DNA of 64,000 nucleotides from Nilaparvata lugens. Lineage: Eukaryota > Arthropoda > Insecta > Hemiptera > Delphacidae. Of the stretch, positions 57,800 to 64,000 are shown in pieces; position 1 is the stretch's first letter; every line of letters begins with the position of its first letter. Location of the stretch: assembly GCF_014356525.2 (NCBI RefSeq), contig NC_052505.1:51278970-51342969 (forward strand). The letters run 5' to 3'. The notes beneath the pieces are model-generated. The model made no database searches. It was not told the origin of the DNA and was given only the letters and a program-made list of their open reading frames with translations. The translations under genes and the position numbers were made by a program.

Positions 57800-60190
57800 G
57801 GTGAAATTGTAGATTGGATGAAAAATAAATTGGGTCTGCTGGTTGGCCCCCTAAATTGGGTCGGCTTGTTGCCTCATTGTCATTAGGCCATTACCAAAGT
57901 GTAATAGTTTGTTTACGTTACGTCTGAATTCAATTTACAGTTCTAATGATCAGATTATATTTTCAGTTAATTTGATCAATTACTTTACTAGGAATTGTAA
58001 GTTGAAATTTTGATGTCCTGCTTGGTTATTTTATAAGACAGCAGCATGGATTCCAAAAAGTAAGTAACAAATAGAAATTTATTTCTTCCTTGTCAAAACT
58101 AACCCTACTTTTATAAAAAAATATCAATAAGTTAATAATAATAACATATAAATTGATAACATAAATAGTTGTAAGTGCACGTCCAGTATCCTCAAGTTAT
58201 CTCACAATGTTATATAAATTATAGAATATACGGTAACAACATTTACTGGCCTACTCATTTAAATTCAACAAGACTTAGCCAGTTTACCTAGGCTCGTTAA
58301 GATGTTTCTGTTTTAATTGACCGAGCGTTTGTAACGAGGTCTACGTTTTAACTTGACGGAATTTGCTCTTATATTATGTTTTATGACATGTATTTTCGGC
58401 CAAACTCTGGCTAAGCTCTAGCCGGTGAGCTCCCCCTGTTATCTCACTTATTATTGAAGATATCGACTCAATTTTTTTTAAATGAAAGAGGAAGACAAAA
58501 TAAAGCGCGCTAGCATATTTTTATACCATTTGATTCAATTTTTATATTAGAAATAGCTAATAGCTAAAAAATGTATTAGGTATTAGCTGTTTCAAAACTA
58601 GGTAACCTTATTTTGAGGAAAGGACGATTCTAAATTATAATTATTGTATCAACTATTTTTGAAAATATGAACTCAAGTTTTCTAATGAAAGAAGAAAAAA
58701 TAAGTTTTGGTAACTGGATAACAATTTTAATTGAAATTTAATATTATTCATATTAATAGCTAATATTGAATTTATTTATTTAGCGTATGGCAGATACACA
58801 ACACATATAAAGCTCATGAGTCTCAAATGTCTACATATACACTATATTTTTCAATTTCTTCAAGATGTTATATAGTTCCTGGTCAGCAGAACATAAGTTT
58901 GTCTGTCCGCCAATATTTGATAGTCCATTTAGCCTTACCCAATGTGCACCATGGAGGCGAACTAGCGTTACACATATTCAAGTAAAAAACTGATTTCTGG
59001 AACAATTTTGAGTTTAAAGATAGTTGAAACTCAATTTCCAATTTTCACAGAAAAAAACATCTTCAATATTGAATTTTGTCTAACCTATAATGTTTTTATT
59101 ACACCATAGAGTTGTAGAGTTATAGTTACTGCTCTATTCTCTAAAGGTCACAAATTTGAAGCATGATAAATAATTATTGTCATCGGTTTTTGAAATTGCT
59201 CGATAAGAAAGATTCCGATTTCAACTTGTTTGATTATTCATTCAAGAGTTCAATATTCATTTAAATATTTTTTTATTATTATTGTTCTACAAACTTTAAT
59301 TTGATATATTTGAATTCTAATTCAATCTAAATTCTTCCCATAATTGGAATTCTTTTTTTACCTTTGTTGCTTCTTCATAAAAAACGAAATTTTCAAACAC
59401 ATAGGCTAAATACCTTTTTGATACTTGAATGTCAAATTCTCAGTACATTATAGATGTAGGATATTATTCTACAAATCAATAACTTTTATTAATTTCACAC
59501 ATTCACATTTTATATTTTCTTGATCTATACATTGAGGTTTTCTCGTAAAAACTAAATTGTTTATTTATTTCATTAATGATGTTGCTTATGGAATGAATCA
59601 CATGATTACTTTCATATGATGACAGCATCATACGTCAAAATAGAATTACCATCGCTACAATCTCATATCCTACACTCGGCCATTCTGACAAATTGGCTTG
59701 CCCTCAAGCCATAAAATAAATGTATATGAAAAGGATTGCAAACATAAAAAACATGGAGAATAAAACAAACATAAACAAAACACACAAGATGAAACGAACG
59801 TGAACAAAACATAACACTGCATTACATGCAACACTGCTTGATAAGACTGACTTTCTTTGGCTGCTTTTTTGAATTGCTTTTTCATTAATTTTCTTCTCTT
59901 TATTGAGTATGCATCAACTCATACATATTCTTCATTCTATAATTATTCTTATCTATTTCACTTTTCCCAATACTAGCCAATATATCTTTTTAATTTCTTT
60001 CTAAATTCATACCTTGACTTCCATTTCCACATCTTTCTCATCTCTCCTCATTTTTTGTACATTCTCATTCCGCTCTCCAAGTTTTTCCTTAATTTCATAA
60101 TTTGATTCAATTCCATTTTCCTCTCCACTATTCCATCTAACTTCCCTTTACACCTCATCATCACCCTCTTTTTCCTCTTTTCACCATTAC
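57800..60190. other. Unassigned DNA
   Basis: AT-rich, with no recognisable gene. ATGGATTCCAAAAA|GTAAGT at 58048-58067 has the shape of a tiny first exon but is too short to judge. Confidence 0.4.
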
Positions 60191-60195
60191 CAATG

Positions 60196-60362
60196 TACAG
60201 ATGACTGTGGGCGACAGATTTTAAACTTACATAACCATTTATACTTTCAAGTTCTTGATCAACAATTTTAAATAATTCTCTACTGCAAGGATTTGATGAG
60301 TTATCATTACAAAGAATCAGATCAAATGCGTGTAAATTTTTACATTGATTTCGGTATTCCAA
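60196..60362 (-). CDS. Possible host-gene exon, function unknown
   Basis: A frame with well-mixed amino acids (FDLILCNDNSSNPCS, then SLKSVAHSHLYIG) is bounded on the minus strand by CCTAG at the upstream side, a possible splice acceptor, and by G|GTAATGG at the downstream side, a possible donor. I do not recognise the protein and found no adjoining exon. The continuation to 60048 is lysine-rich and less convincing. Confidence 0.3.
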
Positions 60363-61284
60363 TCTAGGTTTTGGAAAATGTTCAAACTTTCAATGGTTAG
60401 AAATCAACTCCGTGTCAAGAATAACTTCTTGATTGTGATTATAGTTACCACAAACTCTGTTTCAAATTCTATGATATCAAAAGAGATTCTATGAATTCTA
60501 TGAAGATGAAGATGAAGATGCAAAAATCAACAATGAAGATGATGCATGATAATGATTATAAGAGTTAGTGTATGGAATTAATGAAGCGGAATGAGGTTGG
60601 AACGGTATTGATGGTATTTTTGGATAGATTCAACTGCACTTAACCATTAAAACACTTCTCAGTTCTTCACAGTTTTTTGACTTCTTAATAATTAGATTGA
60701 TATTGTCAGTTAGCAGAATTCTTTTGTATTGGTATTGTGCAGTCTTCAAGTTCACCCATGTCTGCTCATATTTCGAGAAGAGAAACGTTACCTGAGCCGT
60801 CGTGACATTACCTCGGATAATATAAATCTTGTTCAATCACCAACCACCCCCCCCGCCTAGAATCTGGTTGCACACATCATTATTATCATACAAATCGATT
60901 GAGTCTCTTTAGGAAAAGGGGATTATCCATGAGTGAAGTTTGCAAGAAGCATGTGATGGTAATGAAAGTTCATTCAAAAAACGTCCGGTGGATGTGCAAG
61001 ATCTTGCCGAGAAGAAAGGTCCATTAGAAAAGGTACTGTAACTAACTTGAAGGCACTAAATAATAGTATTTAACAATTTGTTTTACAATCGCCATAGATT
61101 GTATGTATATTTCAAGTTAGAACCAATATATCAATAACTTTCTGAAAATCAAAATTTTGTAATAATTCCACAAAATAGGAAACACATATCTAAAAATTAT
61201 ATTAGAAATGTGTTCTCATTTTTCACCTTAAAATTAATTGAATTTCATAATACCATACTTTCTCACCAATTTCCGATAGATTTG

Positions 61285-61664
61285 AGCAGGGGTGCCCACA
61301 AGGGGGGGGGCATGGCGCAATTTGCGCCATCAACATTTTTGGGGGGGGCAAGATTTTTTGTATATTTTATGTCAAAATTTTGAATTATGATTAAAAAATC
61401 AAGGTATTAAATAGAGATATCCTAATGTAGTTAATTTTTCCCACCTTTACAATGTTATATTTTGCTAAGTGTAACTCAATATAAAGCATAAGCACAATTG
61501 ATAATATTTTGTATGCAGGAATTTTAGTAATTTTAAGCCTATGAGTTTGAAGGTGAATCTTTGACAAAAATAAATTATAGCTTCATCATCTACTATTATT
61601 CTGATTTCCTTTGCTTCATTTTAATTTTTAATGGTCCTGTGTTTGAGTTTCCTTGCTGTTGCAA
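61285..61664 (-). repeat. Dispersed repeat R2, copy 2
   Basis: Reverse complement of 29657-30054. It includes GGCGCAATTTGCGCC beside G-runs. The ORF at 61561-61746 inside it is not a gene. Confidence 0.8.
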
Positions 61665-62099
61665 GAAATATGCTATATTTTTCTCATTTTCACAGTCTCG
61701 ACAGTTTTTTGATATAAACAGTAATGCAAGATCAATTGAGGGCTAAAATTAGGGCAACTCAGCTTATAGAGCATAAAATTTTCTCTCATTTAAGATCAAT
61801 CGCAAGTTTTTATCATGCATTGTACTCATTTTAGAGACTCTTTAATAACAGTAAAATCGCAAGAAAAATGAGAAAATAAAGATCATCATTCAATTGGCTG
61901 TAACTTTTGAACGGTATTGAGGACAGAAGTATATTTCATGGGAGTGAAAAGAGGAGAAAATTCATCACAACCTCGACCACTTTTTGGATTTTGCATCTGA
62001 AGTGTTCCACAAGATACGCAACGTTGCATATGCGAGACTGTGAGAATGGGGAAAATATCACAAATTTCTCGCACATTCAAAGTTGCGTATCCAAAAAGT

Positions 62100-62354
62100 A
62101 GTCCTGCGCGACCACTCAATTCATTGGAAATTTATTATCTTTAATATTATATAGAGAATGCTTTTTCTCGAAAAATTCAAGGTTCTCGAGATTAAATGGA
62201 AAACTTAAAAAAATCCAAAATTTTGGGGTGAAGTCGCCTTCTGGTGTGTCAGCAAATTTCAGATTAGAATTCAGCGCCCAAAATATATATAGAACCGTCG
62301 GAAAAAATTATTTCGGGGCTGTTTCCTGAAAAACGACCATTTGACTGGACTATA
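62100..62354 (+). repeat. Dispersed repeat R1, copy 2
   Basis: Same orientation as 29049-29366, shortened by several deletions. Confidence 0.8.
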
Positions 62355-62359
62355 AGTTG

Positions 62360-62784
62360 TTATCCTATTATAATAGCGAGCAATTTATGTATATCTGTTT
62401 ATATTTTTCTATTTCTATATCTGGCTATCTGGTTATTTATGTTCAACGGATCTCGGAAACGGCTCTAACGATTTTCACGAAATTCGGAATATAGTAGGTT
62501 TATGATATCAAAATTCGATTGCACTAGGTCTCATCCCTGAGAAAACTCCCTGAAGGACATGAAAAGGATAATTCATCCATGGAAAAACAGATGATGATTT
62601 CGTCTGTGAATAAATCACAGACGAAATATATTTTTCGTAGTGAATAAATCAAAATTCGTGTAAGTAACAGTTTTGGGCTGTGTCTGTTAGTACTTCCCCA
62701 ATCATTTTAAAGAAATGATTATCAATGAAATAAATCTGTTCATCAATGAATAAATAACGAGCAAAGCACGGTGCCCCGATATTT
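62360..62784 (+). mobile_element. Unnamed repeat with CGAGCAAAGCACGGTGCCCC end
   Basis: AACGGATCTCGGAAACGGCT and ACGATTTTCACGAAATTCGG, followed later by a GAGCAAAGCACGGTGCCCCG end, is a pattern I associate with widespread arthropod repeats of Helitron/Helentron type. An inverted second end, AAATATCGGGGCGCCGAGCT with CCGCTC, lies at 62958-62983. The family assignment is from memory only. Confidence 0.4.
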
Positions 62785-63504
62785 GGTATTAATAGATAGA
62801 ATTTACAAAATGTACTTGTTCAGATGATATCTTTATTCCAAAAACCAAACCATTTAAAGATACATTTTGTTCGACTTGTGTTATTTACTCCTGCAATGTT
62901 AAAAAGTAAATACTACCAACAACACAACATCAGTGACAACCTATTCCAATTCATGATAAATATCGGGGCGCCGAGCTCCGCTCTAGAGTACCTACAAAAG
63001 CATATAAAAATTTTTACGAAAGAAGAAATTATAATAAATATTCATAGTTCATACAGAAAGGTTCTATCTAATCACAGTGGATTGAGATTAATTCGCAGAG
63101 GAATGCAAAAATTTCTCTCACAAAAGCATGTTAAATTTTAATCCTGATTCATGTCACGTGAACCAAATCACAGAAGACCATCTCAAAAAGATAGTGCTCG
63201 AAGATCCTCTTTTACCCAGAATGGTAGTGCATAACGGAATGGTCCCTTGCAGCCATTTGAAAATATAATGACAACAGGGTCCATCTTGCTATTCGCTACC
63301 TATGAAGTATATTAATGTAAGCAAATAAAAGCTCCAAATCAATTCCCCTAATAAAACCAAAGGCATTGCTCAATACATCATATCAAGTGATTATTATGTT
63401 TTAACAGTGTTATGAGAGTTATGACATTATATTGAGAGTTATAACACAGTTAAAACTTAATTATCAATCTAATTGAAGAGAAGCTTCAAAATCAGATGAA
63501 GCCG

Positions 63505-63609
63505 ATTAAATTTAAACCGTGATTAACTTTACAAGAACCAATCAGAGAAAGCCTCTTATAAAAGAAGGCTTCTCTGATAGGTTCTCGTGAAATTAATTAT
63601 GTTTAAAAT
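63505..63609. mobile_element. Palindromic MITE, copy 2
   Basis: Same family as 56000-56107: arms with AAGAACCAATCAGAGAAAGC and GCTTCTCTGATAGGTTCTCG. The arms have diverged slightly. Confidence 0.75.
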
Positions 63610-64000
63610 GAAAAAAATAAATGAAATTTATAGATTCCTTTTCACAAAAGCATAGCAAATTACTGTTTAAAAATAGGAACTAAGTTGATCACTCTAACCA
63701 GTATTCGTGGTAAACTTACAGAAAAAATAAAATAATCATCATTACTAAAAAAATTACATAAATTGCTATAACTTGATTTTAAATTATACAAAATAAAATC
63801 CATTGATTTTTGAGTCCAGAATTAATTAAAAATCTCTTGCACTCCGTGACGTCTGCAAACCAATGTGAACAAAAATATACAACCAATACAATTTATCTGG
63901 AATATTAAAAAAATGTAGGCTATCATTATTATTTTTATATGAATGTTTTAAAAACCATTACTTTATATCTCTCACATGTGGTATTCACGATTCTAATTAT

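Noticed and set aside
58048..58067. ATGGATTCCAAAAAGTAAGT as a first exon
   Set aside because: Five codons and a donor-like GTAAGT are too little evidence.

Overview
The window is nuclear DNA from an animal, most likely an insect. It is AT-rich, has no operon-like gene layout, and is packed with eukaryotic transposable elements: Ty3/Gypsy LTR elements (one with an insect-type F-like envelope gene), APE-type non-LTR retrotransposons, MITEs and foldbacks, Helitron-like ends, a THAP-type exon and a Mutator-like domain protein. A hemipteran is a guess I cannot prove. I find no complete, confidently recognised host gene. Most of the 64 kb is transposons inserted in or beside one another, plus low-complexity DNA.

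Layout, left to right. 1-3.6 kb: AT-rich DNA with no supported gene. 3.63-4.67 kb: a 5'-truncated non-LTR retrotransposon (reverse transcriptase end plus 3' tail). 4.88-9.9 kb: inverted-repeat elements, chiefly a 4.4-kb unit (5477-9897) with nearly identical ~180-190-bp inverted ends, carrying two clusters of a GC-rich motif built on CTAGTCTCCCCGACAG, a SINE-like segment and a 40-bp palindrome. 9.9-22.1 kb: an endogenous Gypsy-class element on the minus strand with gag, pol and env, a 3' LTR, a truncated 5' LTR, and a canonical A-AAA-AAC frameshift site between gag and pol. Its genes are interrupted, and pol and env are separated by an odd 3.4-kb AT-rich spacer. 22.1-28.4 kb: a second minus-strand LTR element with ~810-bp LTRs; its only plausible product is a 241-residue coiled-coil protein and it carries several tandem arrays. 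28.4-36 kb: dispersed repeats, five tandem hairpin units, and two large GAA/TTC low-complexity tracts. 36.0-36.8 kb: a minus-strand ORF with a proline-rich region and a Mutator-like transposase domain.

37.5-51 kb: two 2.3-kb direct repeats differing at only about five positions, LTR-like at the left end, flanking 8.9 kb without recognisable coding but with MITEs, a foldback and Helitron-like ends. 51.1-52 kb: the integrase C-terminus and 3' end of another Gypsy element. 52.7-55.2 kb: two minus-strand remnants of APE-endonuclease domains from non-LTR elements. 56-57.8 kb: a run of five inverted-repeat elements and hairpins, one of which encloses a THAP-domain first exon with a splice donor. 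57.8-64 kb: mostly unannotatable DNA with one possible host exon, dispersed repeats shared with the 29-30 kb region, and a second copy of a palindromic MITE.

The genes do not form a pathway. gag, pol and env of the 9.9-22.1 kb element would together have made a retrovirus-like particle, but this copy carries several breaks. Many of the frame breaks lie in A or T homopolymers, so some may be consensus errors in the assembly rather than real mutations.
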